The notes under the pieces were generated by a model. The model made no database searches. It was given only the letters and a program-made list of their open reading frames with translations, and was not told where the DNA came from. This document shows, piece by piece, positions 1 to 8,014 of a stretch of 64,000 bases of DNA. The position numbers were made by a program, and so were the translations under genes. This DNA is from an uncultured Collinsella sp. (GTDB lineage Bacteria; Actinomycetota; Coriobacteriia; Coriobacteriales; Coriobacteriaceae), in contig CABQWP010000002.1 in the NCBI GenBank assembly GCA_902467875.1, forward strand, positions 1 to 64,000, read 5' to 3'. How positions within the stretch are numbered: position 1 is the stretch's first letter; each line of letters opens with the position of its first letter.

Positions 1-980
1 AGTAAAGCTAACGGCAACGAACGACGCGGCTCGGGAACCACGAGCCTATCGGGGCTCGCGCCCTCGGCATCCATCAGGCTCACGTAGCGAATCGACGGAT
101 CCCCATACATCGCGTAGTAATAATTGCCCGTGCGCGCGCTAAAGCATCCGGTATAGATAGTCTTCTCGAACTTGCCATCGCCCATCCTGGACGCTCCCTC
201 AATCATCACCACGCCCTCGAGCGAACGGAACATGCGGACGACGTTTTCGGTTTCGCTCTCCTTTTGCGGGTAATTGGCATTGAGGTACGCCGCCTTTACA
301 AAACGGCTCGGCGAATAGCAGTCACCCGGAATACCGCGCATGCCGGCACCCGCGCCATAGGGCTTGAGCTCGGCGCCACGCCATGTCGCCGTCTGCGGAA
401 AATCGCTTGTGGCCGTGATATAGGTGCGCAGGTTTTCCATGTGCCACGGGAAGGTGGGCTGATTGGCAAGGGTATCGACCGGATCGTCGTATACATGCAG
501 ACCGTCAGCCATCATCTCGACCACGATGCTACGCTGGCTGTCGCCGATAATCCAATGGAGCAGCGACACGCCCAGCCCCTCTCCTGCAGATTTAGCAACA
601 ATCACCGTATCGCGCAGCGCAGCCTCGACCTCGTCGACCGTCGAGAACGTCGCTGCCACCCACAGGGGAAACTCATAGGCCGCGATATTGTTCTTGCCGT
701 CGACAGGGCCCTCGGCATACTCGGCATAGCCTGGAAAATTGAGTCCCGCCACAGCCAGACCCGCATCGTTACCGCAATCGAAAAACATGGGATAGTTCTT
801 GTAATCGATGCACATACCGATCACCGCGTGTGCCGCTGTCGCGTCGTCGATAAACGAATACGGAATGTGGAACCCGCGCGGCATCACGCGAACCTGTTGG
901 CCGTAGTCAAAGCTCCAGTCGAGGTTGCGGCCTAGATACATGTGGCCAGAATTATCGGTAAATCGAATGCTCGTACACAT
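1..980 (-). CDS. Choloylglycine hydrolase family (bile salt hydrolase-like), 3' end outside window
   Basis: Ntn-hydrolase that in this family cleaves the amide bond of conjugated bile salts or of penicillin V. At least 326 codons are open and no stop is reached at position 1, so the C-terminus is cut. The start at 980 is preceded by AGGAGG. Initiator Met is followed directly by Cys2, the autocatalytic nucleophile, and Arg18 and Asp21 match the family's active-site residues exactly. Asn81 in a GVAGLNFPG-like context (here AVAGLNFPG) and a late PGDCYSPSRFV segment match further substrate-pocket motifs. There is no signal peptide, so the enzyme should be cytoplasmic. Bile salt hydrolase is favoured over penicillin acylase because of the gut context, which is inference; the active-site residues do not discriminate the two. 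Confidence 0.88.
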   Translation of the reverse strand, partial: MCTSIRFTDNSGHMYLGRNLDWSFDYGQQVRVMPRGFHIPYSFIDDATAAHAVIGMCIDYKNYPMFFDCGNDAGLAVAGLNFPGYAEYAEGPVDGKNNIAAYEFPLWVAATFSTVDEVEAALRDTVIVAKSAGEGLGVSLLHWIIGDSQRSIVVEMMADGLHVYDDPVDTLANQPTFPWHMENLRTYITATSDFPQTATWRGAELKPYGAGAGMRGIPGDCYSPSRFVKAAYLNANYPQKESETENVVRMFRSLEGVVMIEGASRMGDGKFEKTIYTGCFSARTGNYYYAMYGDPSIRYVSLMDAEGASPDRLVVPEPRRSLPLAL

Positions 981-1039
981 AGCGCCTCCTTGCTTTACGT
1001 TCCTGCTAAGGTTATTGTCACCAAACAAAAAGGCGCTAA

Positions 1040-1080
1040 ACACAAAAGCCCGGACATGACAACAATGTCACGCCCGGACC
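1040..1080 (-). terminator. Hairpin terminator downstream of the deformylase-like gene
   Basis: Arms at 1048-1061 and 1066-1080 pair over about 12 bp with two mismatches around the loop ACAA. Read on the minus strand the stem is followed by TTTTGTGTTT. It sits 30 bp after the stop of the deformylase-like gene and separates it from the hydrolase gene. Confidence 0.6.
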
Positions 1081-1111
1081 AAAAGAGACGAAGTGCGGTG
1101 CTTTGGTCCCC

Positions 1112-1531
1112 TTAGACCAACTTTCCTAGACAGTGGTCAATCATGTGTTGAATCATCTGCGCCTCGAAGCCCACAAAGTCCTGCTTGCGCTCGCGCATCT
1201 TGCCGTCGACGATCACGTCATAAGCGACCTTGCACTTGATATAGCGCGTGGACTTGGTGATCTCCTCGTGCGTCAGGCAGCTCTCCTCCATCTTGCTGGC
1301 GCCCAGGCCAAACACCAGACGGGGGTTGTAGAGCACGTGGGGCTCGCCGGCATCGTCCAGGTAGACGCAAACCTTCTTGGTGACGCCAATCTGGTTAGCG
1401 GCAAGGCAGCCGGCATCGTCGAGCGACTTGATGGTATCGATCAGATCCTGAGCAACCGACTCGTCCTCGACGGTCGCAACCTCGCAACGCTGGGACAGGA
1501 TAGCCTCGTCGTGGCAAAGCTCTTTAATCAT
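1112..1531 (-). CDS. Peptide deformylase-like protein lacking the catalytic Glu
   Basis: 139 residues, shorter than typical deformylases (about 165-190). Motif 1 (GCLAANQIG) and motif 2 (ESCLT, for the usual EGCLS) are recognisable, and the metal-binding Cys is kept. Motif 3, normally HExDH, reads H129-M-I-D-H133: both metal-binding His are present but the general-base Glu is Met. The start was placed at the second Met (1531) because GGAGG lies 6 bases before it, inside the longer reading frame. True deformylases remove the N-formyl group from nascent proteins; this one may bind metal without catalysing deformylation, or use altered chemistry. The family assignment is firm, the activity is not. 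Confidence 0.8.
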   Translation of the reverse strand: MIKELCHDEAILSQRCEVATVEDESVAQDLIDTIKSLDDAGCLAANQIGVTKKVCVYLDDAGEPHVLYNPRLVFGLGASKMEESCLTHEEITKSTRYIKCKVAYDVIVDGKMRERKQDFVGFEAQMIQHMIDHCLGKLV

Positions 1532-1724
1532 ACGTTCCTCCATAGGGGTCGTTGTAACCGCTTAAGTATACGGTACCCACACATTTTCATACGGAAAATA
1601 CCGCCCGTCCGTTACAAAGCGCCGAACATCAACATGCGAGGAACAACAGCGTCGTAAAGGGGCTATAGTAGTTGAGTTCGTGTCAATCGGCCTAAACTCG
1701 GGGCCGAACAAGGAAAGGGTATGC

Positions 1725-3035
1725 ATGGACGAACTTTTTCACGTCAGTGAGCGCAAGTCCACAATCGGGACCGAACTCCGCGCTGGACTGACAACATTCC
1801 TGGCGATGGCCTACATCATCGCCGTCAACCCCGCGGTGCTCTCGGGCGCTGGCATCGATGCGGGAGCGCTCGCCTGCGCCACCTGCCTGGGCGCCGGCAT
1901 CATGACCATCTGCATGGGCATCTTCGCCAACCGCCCGCTCGCCTGCGCGTCGGGCTTAGGCGTCAACGCGATGATCGCCGGAATCACCACCACCGTCTGC
2001 GGCGGTGACTGGCACGTGGCCATGAGCGTCATCTTCCTCGAGGGCGTCGTCATCTTGCTGCTCGTGCTTTGTGGCCTGCGCGAGGCCATCATGGACGCCA
2101 TCCCGGTTGTCCTGCGTCACGCCATCTCGGTGGGTCTTGGCCTGTTTATCGCCATGATCGGCCTGTGCGACGCTGGCATCATCACCGCTGGCGCCGGTAC
2201 GCTCGTCGGCCTGGGCGACATCGCCTCCCCCACCTTTATCGTCGGCATCATCTCCATCGTCGTGACGGTTGCCCTGGCTTCCCGCAACGTGCCGGGCTCG
2301 TTGCTCATCGGCATCATCGTCGCCGTTATCGCCGGTATCCCCCTAGGTGTGACCCAGGCTCCGACCGGTATCATCGCCCCGCTCGACTTCTCGAGCATCG
2401 GTGGCCCCATCGCCGACGCCGGCGGCGTGCCCGCCATCGTCAAGGTCCTTACCGACCCCGCGCTCCTCGTCATCTCGTTCTCGCTGCTCATGAGTGACTT
2501 CTTCGACACCATGGGCACCGCGATGGCCGTGGCCAAGCAGGGCGAGTTCCTCACCGACGACGGCAACGTCGAGAATATCAAGGAAATCCTGATCGTCGAC
2601 TCCGCCGCCGCCGCTGTGGGCGGTTTCATGGGCGTCTCCTCCATCACCACCTTCGTCGAGTCCACTTCTGGCGCCGCCGACGGTGGCCGCACGGGCCTCA
2701 CCTCCGTCACCACCGGCGTGCTGTTCATTCTCGCCGCGTTCTTCTCCCCCATCGTCACCATCGTTTCCAGCGCCGCCACCTGCGGTGCTCTGGTCTACGT
2801 CGGCTACCTCATGATGAGCGAGGCCTCCGAAATCGACTGGTCCGACGTGTCTCAGGGTTTCCCGGCGTTCATGATTGTCGCCGGCGTGCCCTTCACCTAC
2901 TCCATCTCTGCCGGCATTGGCCTGGGCTTTATCGCCTACGTGATCGTCGCGCTCTTTAAGGGCGAGGCCTCCAAGATCAAGCCGCTCATGTGGATCGCAG
3001 CCCTCGCCTTCCTCGTCTACTTCTTTGTAGCGTAG
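1725..3035 (+). CDS. NCS2 family guanine/hypoxanthine (AzgA/PbuG-type) permease
   Basis: 436-residue polytopic membrane protein. The N-terminal block TTFLAMAYIIAVNP and the segment ASGLGVNAM are hallmarks of the AzgA/PbuG branch, which imports hypoxanthine, guanine or adenine with protons. DFFDTMGT in the middle is the family's substrate-site helix. The start at 1725 follows AGGAAAGGG; an in-frame GTG at 1680 lacks a ribosome binding site. I see no purine riboswitch upstream. The last codons of this gene are also found as a remnant at 5050-5094, marking the edge of a tandem duplication. Confidence 0.9.
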   Translation: MDELFHVSERKSTIGTELRAGLTTFLAMAYIIAVNPAVLSGAGIDAGALACATCLGAGIMTICMGIFANRPLACASGLGVNAMIAGITTTVCGGDWHVAMSVIFLEGVVILLLVLCGLREAIMDAIPVVLRHAISVGLGLFIAMIGLCDAGIITAGAGTLVGLGDIASPTFIVGIISIVVTVALASRNVPGSLLIGIIVAVIAGIPLGVTQAPTGIIAPLDFSSIGGPIADAGGVPAIVKVLTDPALLVISFSLLMSDFFDTMGTAMAVAKQGEFLTDDGNVENIKEILIVDSAAAAVGGFMGVSSITTFVESTSGAADGGRTGLTSVTTGVLFILAAFFSPIVTIVSSAATCGALVYVGYLMMSEASEIDWSDVSQGFPAFMIVAGVPFTYSISAGIGLGFIAYVIVALFKGEASKIKPLMWIAALAFLVYFFVA

Positions 3036-3060
3036 GCGCAAGGTTCGCAATATCAAACAG

Positions 3061-3102
3061 CAAAGCGCGGAGTCGCATCAAGCGGCTCCGCGCTTTTCTT
3101 TT
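3061..3102 (+). terminator. Rho-independent terminator after the purine permease
   Basis: A 14-bp stem (AAAGCGCGGAGTCG paired with CGGCTCCGCGCTTT, one G-T wobble) followed by TTCTTTT. A diverged copy lies at 5119-5161 in the second duplication unit. Confidence 0.85.
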
Positions 3103-3242
3103 AAGCCCAGGCAACGCACGGACGCGCGATGTATTGCTTCCCAAGTTTTGGACATTTTGCCCTCCAAACGGCACTACCGCCGGCTACATCCTGCAGATAT
3201 GCTGGGCGTAATCGCATAGGCCCTATGAGGATGGGAGTAACC

Positions 3243-5027
3243 ATGGCCGCCTTGTTCACGACCCCCAAGCGCAATGACAAAACCTCTGGAGCCCATTTTG
3301 TCGAGCCCGACGTGCGCCGTCGCACGTTGCTCGCACACGGCAGCTGGCGCCGCGTGACACGCCGCATCGTCTGCGGCCTGGCCTGCGCGCTCACGGTGAG
3401 CTCGCTGCTCATGCCGAGCGTCTCGCTCGCGGCCGAGTGGGTGGACGTCGGCGGCAGCCGGTATGACGCTGGCACCGCGGCGGGTGACGAGGCTGGCACC
3501 TGGTCATGGGATGGCGCCGATGACATGAAGCTCAACGGCTATAACGGCGGTGCAATCAATGCTGCAGGCAAGCTCAACATTGCGTACGAGGGCAAGAACA
3601 CCGTGAAAACCGAGCCCGATTACACCGGAGCCGCCATCAAAGCGCAGGATGGCACTAACCAGATAGCGGAGTTGAACATAACGAGCTCGAATAGCACGGA
3701 TGAGCTCAATGTGACAGCCGAGGCCGATGCAATTAAATCCACAGGCGACCTCTCCATTTCTGACCCAGGCACTGTGAACACCACGAGCACTACTTCCGAC
3801 GGAATTGAGGCAAAGGGCGACCTCTCTATCACGGGCTCGGGCACCGTGAATGCAACGGGCGGTACCGAAGGTATCCAATCCAAGGACAAGACCACCATCG
3901 ATTCCTCTGGCACAGTGATCGCTAAAGGAAACGAAAGTTACGGCATCTCCGCGGGCAGTGACCTGATCATCAAAGGCGGTGGCAAGGTAGAAGCAAGCTC
4001 GATAGAAGAAGCGGCGATTTGGGCTGAAGACGGCATCAACATCTCAGGCGGCAGCCAGGTTAAGGCAAACTCCGAGGAGGATCTTGCCGTCGACACTGAG
4101 GGCAGTCTCGCGGTCACGAACGCCTCCCTTGACGCAAGCGGTGTTGAATATGGTGTCTATGCCTACAAGGGCGTTACGCTCGATCACGCGACCGTGACGG
4201 TCCGTACAAGCGCGAACGGCGGCCAGGCCATCGCCCTCATCACTGACGGGGACGACATCGTCATCAAGAATGGTTCCATCGTGGACGCGTTCGCGGAAGG
4301 CAAATTCTCGGTTGCAATCTCAACCAGAAACCACCAGCCAAACGTCGCTGGCGGCCACATCTACATCAGCGACTCCGTTGTTAAGGCTATAGCCCGCTAT
4401 GTCGAGACCGGTGGCGATGGCCCCGATCACTACAGCAACGACCAAAGCGGCGGGGTCATCCCTGAGCCTAGGGGTCTGAACATCGGTATCTTCGCCCAGA
4501 CCTACGAGGGCATCACGCCCGCGAGTATCTCGATCGTCCGCAGCAAGCTCACGGCTGAGGGAGACACGGCGGCAATCTTCGCTCTTGCCATAAGCGAAGA
4601 TGGCAAGGCGATCGGCACCATCAAGATCGAAGGCGCTCCCATCCAGACGCCCGCAGGCGGCAAGATCATTAACTATCACTACGAAGAAGAGTACGGCCCC
4701 AGCATCTCCTACGAGGCAGGTCAAACCATCGGCACGGGTGACGCCACGATCGACTCCCCCTATGACGCCGCTGTCGCCAAGAGCACGGTCATCGCGCCTC
4801 CCGAGGAGATCAAACCCGAGGAAAAGCCCGGCGAGACCAAGCCCGAGGGTTCCAAGTCCGAGGGCACGAAGACGACCAAGACCGTTGCAGTTGCTGCCAC
4901 GGGAGCCAAGACCACCGGCAAGCTCGCGGCAACCGGCGACGCCTCGAGCGCAGCCATCGTGGCAGCCGCCCTTGCGGGGACAGCCGCCATCGCCGCAGGC
5001 GCCGTGGTGAGCCGCAAGCGCTCGTAA
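3243..5027 (+). CDS. Cell-wall-anchored beta-helix surface protein, copy 1
   Basis: 594 residues. A long basic N-terminal region of about 42 residues precedes a hydrophobic signal segment with likely cleavage after Ala64 (SLAA/E). The body is built of degenerate repeats of the form GDLxIxGxGTVNAT, typical of right-handed beta-helix carbohydrate-binding proteins like Cthe_2159. A Pro/Glu/Lys-rich stalk follows, then LAATGD at residue 561, a hydrophobic segment and RKRS. LAxTG is the sorting signal preferred by class E sortases of high-GC Gram-positives, so wall anchoring is likely. GGATGGGAG precedes the ATG; an upstream in-frame ATG at 3225 is less well placed. The ligand is unknown. It is paralogous to the next gene. 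Confidence 0.85.
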   Translation: MAALFTTPKRNDKTSGAHFVEPDVRRRTLLAHGSWRRVTRRIVCGLACALTVSSLLMPSVSLAAEWVDVGGSRYDAGTAAGDEAGTWSWDGADDMKLNGYNGGAINAAGKLNIAYEGKNTVKTEPDYTGAAIKAQDGTNQIAELNITSSNSTDELNVTAEADAIKSTGDLSISDPGTVNTTSTTSDGIEAKGDLSITGSGTVNATGGTEGIQSKDKTTIDSSGTVIAKGNESYGISAGSDLIIKGGGKVEASSIEEAAIWAEDGINISGGSQVKANSEEDLAVDTEGSLAVTNASLDASGVEYGVYAYKGVTLDHATVTVRTSANGGQAIALITDGDDIVIKNGSIVDAFAEGKFSVAISTRNHQPNVAGGHIYISDSVVKAIARYVETGGDGPDHYSNDQSGGVIPEPRGLNIGIFAQTYEGITPASISIVRSKLTAEGDTAAIFALAISEDGKAIGTIKIEGAPIQTPAGGKIINYHYEEEYGPSISYEAGQTIGTGDATIDSPYDAAVAKSTVIAPPEEIKPEEKPGETKPEGSKSEGTKTTKTVAVAATGAKTTGKLAATGDASSAAIVAAALAGTAAIAAGAVVSRKRS

Positions 5028-5049
5028 ACACTTTTTCGCACGGGACGGG

Positions 5050-5094
5050 TGGATCGCGGCCCCTGCCTTCCTCGTCTACTTCTTCGTAGCGTAA
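5050..5094 (+). pseudogene. Remnant of the 3' end of the NCS2 permease gene
   Basis: Fifteen codons including stop, TGG ATC GCG to GTA GCG TAA, match the final codons of the intact permease at 2991-3035 with a few changes (one Leu becomes Pro). There is no gene body upstream, because the preceding sequence is the end of surface protein copy 1. It is a duplication scar, not a functional gene. Confidence 0.85.
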
Positions 5095-5118
5095 GGGCAA
5101 GGCTGCAAAAGCTGAACA

Positions 5119-5161
5119 ATAAAGCGCGGAGTCGCCATGCGGCCCCGCGCTTTTCTTTTAG
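5119..5161 (+). terminator. Duplicated terminator between the two surface protein genes
   Basis: Stem AAAGCGCGG / CCGCGCTTT followed by TCTTTT, a diverged copy of the terminator at 3061-3102. It probably ends transcription of surface protein copy 1. Confidence 0.75.
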
Positions 5162-5298
5162 CGCCGGTCCCTGCGCCGGCGTGCGGCCTATTTCTCCCCC
5201 ATTTTGGCCATTTTGCCCTCCAAACGGCACTACCGCCGGCAACATCCAGCAGATACGCTGAATCTAGTCGTATAGGCCCTATGAGAACGGGAGCAACC

Positions 5299-7080
5299 AT
5301 GGCAGCCTTGTTCACGACCCCCAAACGCAATGACACTACCGCCGGAACCCATGTTGCCGAACCCGACGTTCGCCGTCGCATAGGACTCGCGCACGGCAGC
5401 TGGCGCCGCGTGACGCGCCGCATCGTCGCGGGCGCCGTGTGCGCGCTCACGGTGAGCTCGCTGCTCATGCCGAGCGTCTCGCTCGCAGCGGAATGGGTCA
5501 AGGTCGGCGGCAACAAGTACAACACCGCGGCGAGCGACGAGGCCGGTACCTGGTCGTGGGACGGCGCCGACGACTTGAAGCTCAACAACTATAACGGCGG
5601 CGAGATCCAGGCCGCAGGCAAGCTCAACGTGAATTACTCGGGAACCAACATCGTCACTGCCGAATGGATCGAAAGCATCAAAGTTTCTCATGGCACTAAC
5701 GAGAATGCCGAGCTCAATATCCAAGGCGACGAGGGCGGCACGCTCAGCGTGACATCTACTGAGGACGCTATCCTCTCCACGGGTAATATCAACATCGACG
5801 GAGCCGGATCCGTCAACGCCACGAGCACTGGGTTTGATGCCATCAATGCCGGAGGTGATCTCGCTATCAAAGGTTCGGGCAACGTCAACGCCACGGGTGC
5901 ATCGGATGGCATCAGGGCAAACGGCAATATCACGATTGACGACAGCGGAGCCGTCACCGCCAGGGCTACCAAGGACAAGGGTATTGGAGCCGACAAGAAC
6001 CTCACCATCAAGGGTGGCGGGACGGTCGAGGCAAGCTCAGCCGATGGTGAGGCCCTTTGGAGCGGCGGCAATATCAACATCTCGGACGGCAGCCAGGTCA
6101 AGGCAAACGCCGAGGGATATCTTGCCGTCGACACTGAGGGCAGTCTCGCGGTCACGAACGCCTCCCTTGACGCAAGCGGTGTTGAATATGGCGTCTATGC
6201 CCACAAGGGCGTTACGCTCGATCACGCGACCGTGACGGTCCGTACCAGCGCGAGCGGCGGCCAGGCCATCGCCCTCATCACTGACGGGGGCGACATCGAC
6301 ATCAAGAACGGCTCCACCGTGGACGCGTTTGCGGAAGGCGAGGTTTCGGCTGCATTCTCCACCAGAAACGATCGACCCAACGAGAAGGGCGGCCACATCT
6401 ACATCAGCGACTCCGTTGTCAAGGCCATAGCCCGCTATGTCGAGAACGGCGACGGCCCCATCCCCTACAGCGAAAACCAAGATGGCGAGACGAGGCGCGA
6501 ACCCCAAGGCGAGAACATCGGCATCATCGCCCAGACCAGCGAGGGCGTCACACCCGCAGTCATCTCGATCATCCGCAGCAAGGTAACGGCCGAAGGAGAT
6601 ACAGCGGCAATCTTTGCCCGTGCCATGAGCGCTGACGGCAAGACAATCGGCACCATCAAGATTGAGAACGCCGCCATCCAGACGCCCGAAGGCGGCAAGG
6701 TCATTGACTATCGCAAGCTCCGTGACGGCATCTACGAGGCAGGCCAGGCCATCGGCACGGGCGACGCCACGGTCGACTCCCTCTATATCAAAGCAGTCGC
6801 CAAAAGTACGACCATCGCACCTCCCGAGGTAGCCAAGCCGGAAGACCCCAAGCCCGACGAGACCAAGCCCGCAGAAAGCAAGCCCGCGGAGTCCAAACAG
6901 AACCCCAAGCCTGAGGGCTCAAAGCCGACCAAGGCCGTTGCGGCTTCAACCACGAAAGCCAAGACTACCGGCGTGCTCGCGGCAACCGGCGACACCTCGG
7001 GTGCGGCCATCGTGGCAACCGTCCTTGCGGGAACAGCCGCTATCGCCGCAGGCACCATGGCGAGCCGTAAGCGTTCTTAA
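5299..7080 (+). CDS. Cell-wall-anchored beta-helix surface protein, copy 2
   Basis: 593 residues, same architecture as copy 1: long basic leader, signal segment ending SLAA/E, repeated GxGxVNAT-type beta-helix rungs, a stalk with KPAESKPAESK-like repeats, LAATGD at residue 560 and a basic tail. The leader DNA is conserved with copy 1, including the start region. The central 6121-6296 is about 97% identical to 4083-4258, while the N-terminal third of the body is much more diverged, which suggests recombination between the copies. Probable role: wall-displayed binding of glycans or host matrix (inference). Confidence 0.85.
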   Translation: MAALFTTPKRNDTTAGTHVAEPDVRRRIGLAHGSWRRVTRRIVAGAVCALTVSSLLMPSVSLAAEWVKVGGNKYNTAASDEAGTWSWDGADDLKLNNYNGGEIQAAGKLNVNYSGTNIVTAEWIESIKVSHGTNENAELNIQGDEGGTLSVTSTEDAILSTGNINIDGAGSVNATSTGFDAINAGGDLAIKGSGNVNATGASDGIRANGNITIDDSGAVTARATKDKGIGADKNLTIKGGGTVEASSADGEALWSGGNINISDGSQVKANAEGYLAVDTEGSLAVTNASLDASGVEYGVYAHKGVTLDHATVTVRTSASGGQAIALITDGGDIDIKNGSTVDAFAEGEVSAAFSTRNDRPNEKGGHIYISDSVVKAIARYVENGDGPIPYSENQDGETRREPQGENIGIIAQTSEGVTPAVISIIRSKVTAEGDTAAIFARAMSADGKTIGTIKIENAAIQTPEGGKVIDYRKLRDGIYEAGQAIGTGDATVDSLYIKAVAKSTTIAPPEVAKPEDPKPDETKPAESKPAESKQNPKPEGSKPTKAVAASTTKAKTTGVLAATGDTSGAAIVATVLAGTAAIAAGTMASRKRS

Positions 7081-7137
7081 ACGCCTCTGCGCACATGGCA
7101 GCTCCCGCGAAGGCCCCGAGCCCCAGCACCGTTTAAC

Positions 7138-7175
7138 AACGCCACCGCCGAGCTCCCCTCCGGCGGTGGCGTTTT
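7138..7175 (+). terminator. Strong hairpin terminator after surface protein copy 2
   Basis: Perfect 12-bp arms AACGCCACCGCC (7138-7149) and GGCGGTGGCGTT (7162-7173), continuing into TTTT. Confidence 0.85.
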
Positions 7176-7287
7176 CCATATGAGTCCGCAGGGGATGCAC
7201 GAGATTGTCTTTGGTCTAGCCCAACCGGCATACGCTGGCGTGCGACAATTGGGGCTGCCGATATCACAACACTGAGAGAAGCCCGTC

Positions 7288-7953
7288 ATGGAAGCGCATC
7301 AAAAGCAGATAACCGTTTATTCGAATCATACGGAAAGCGCGCCTGTCATCTACCTTCCTGTGGTCGTGGGCGACGGCAGCGAGGTTTATAAGTGTTGCCG
7401 AGAGCTCGACTGTCCGCCATTCGCCCTCGTCACCATTGGCGGGCTCGATTGGAATCGCGAGCTGAGCCCCTGGGCATGCGACGGGACCGTACGCGATGCC
7501 GAGCCTTTCGGCGGCCAAGCTGCCGATTTTCTTGATGAGCTGCTGAATCAGATAATCCCCCAGGTCGAGTCGTCGCTTCCTCAGCCGCCCACCTGGCGCG
7601 GCATTGCCGGTTACTCGCTCGCGGGCCTCTTCGCACTCTGGTCCCTCTGGCAAACCGACGCCTTTGACCGCGCCGCGAGCGCATCGGGGTCGCTATGGTT
7701 TCCCGACTTTGTCGACCGTGCCAGCACGGCCCCTTTTGCCGGCAGCCCGCAAGCCGTCTACCTGTCACTCGGCAAAAAGGAAACCAAGACGCCCAACCGC
7801 ATGATGCGGCATGTACTCGACGACACACGCGCGATGGAAGCGTTGCTCGTCGAGCGCGGCATTCCAACAACGCTGGAGCTCAACCCCGGCAATCACTTTG
7901 CCCAAACCGACTTACGCATGGCCCGCGGCATCCACTGGATACTGACACATTAA
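7288..7953 (+). CDS. Alpha/beta hydrolase, putative esterase family
   Basis: 221 residues, cytoplasmic, no signal peptide. The nucleophile elbow is GYSLAG near residue 113, and the C-terminal NPGNHF supplies the probable catalytic His. The overall shape matches the short putative-esterase family related to siderophore esterases of the Fes/IroE/BesA type. No siderophore genes are nearby, so the substrate is unknown. It stands alone between terminators. Confidence 0.7.
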   Translation: MEAHQKQITVYSNHTESAPVIYLPVVVGDGSEVYKCCRELDCPPFALVTIGGLDWNRELSPWACDGTVRDAEPFGGQAADFLDELLNQIIPQVESSLPQPPTWRGIAGYSLAGLFALWSLWQTDAFDRAASASGSLWFPDFVDRASTAPFAGSPQAVYLSLGKKETKTPNRMMRHVLDDTRAMEALLVERGIPTTLELNPGNHFAQTDLRMARGIHWILTH

Positions 7954-7955
7954 AA

Positions 7956-7989
7956 ATGGTGCCCACACGCATATACGCATGGGCACCAT
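7956..7989. terminator. Bidirectional terminator between convergent genes
   Basis: Perfect 10-bp arms ATGGTGCCCA (7956-7965) and TGGGCACCAT (7980-7989) just after the esterase stop, followed on the plus strand by ATCTTGTTTT. It can serve both the esterase and the uracil permease. Confidence 0.75.
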
Positions 7990-8014
7990 ATCTTGTTTTA
8001 GCTGAACGCAGCTG

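Larger units (their letters stand above)
2991..7080 (+). repeat. Tandem duplication, two units of about 2.06 kb
   Basis: Unit 1 runs from about 2991 to 5049 and unit 2 from 5050 to about 7080. Each holds, in order, the last 14 codons and stop of the purine permease, a GC-rich terminator, a conserved leader (3149-3242 matching 5205-5298), and a sortase-anchored surface protein gene. The order and the permease tail show that the repeat arose by duplication with one breakpoint inside the permease gene. Confidence 0.9.

Noticed and set aside
1544..1724. Purine riboswitch upstream of the NCS2 permease
   Set aside because: No conserved purine-aptamer core found in the 180-base leader.
2343..3056. 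Long open frame opposite the purine permease
   Set aside because: Antisense shadow of a clear membrane transporter gene in high-GC DNA; composition is unnatural (Asp/Gly/Glu-rich) and there is no ribosome binding site.
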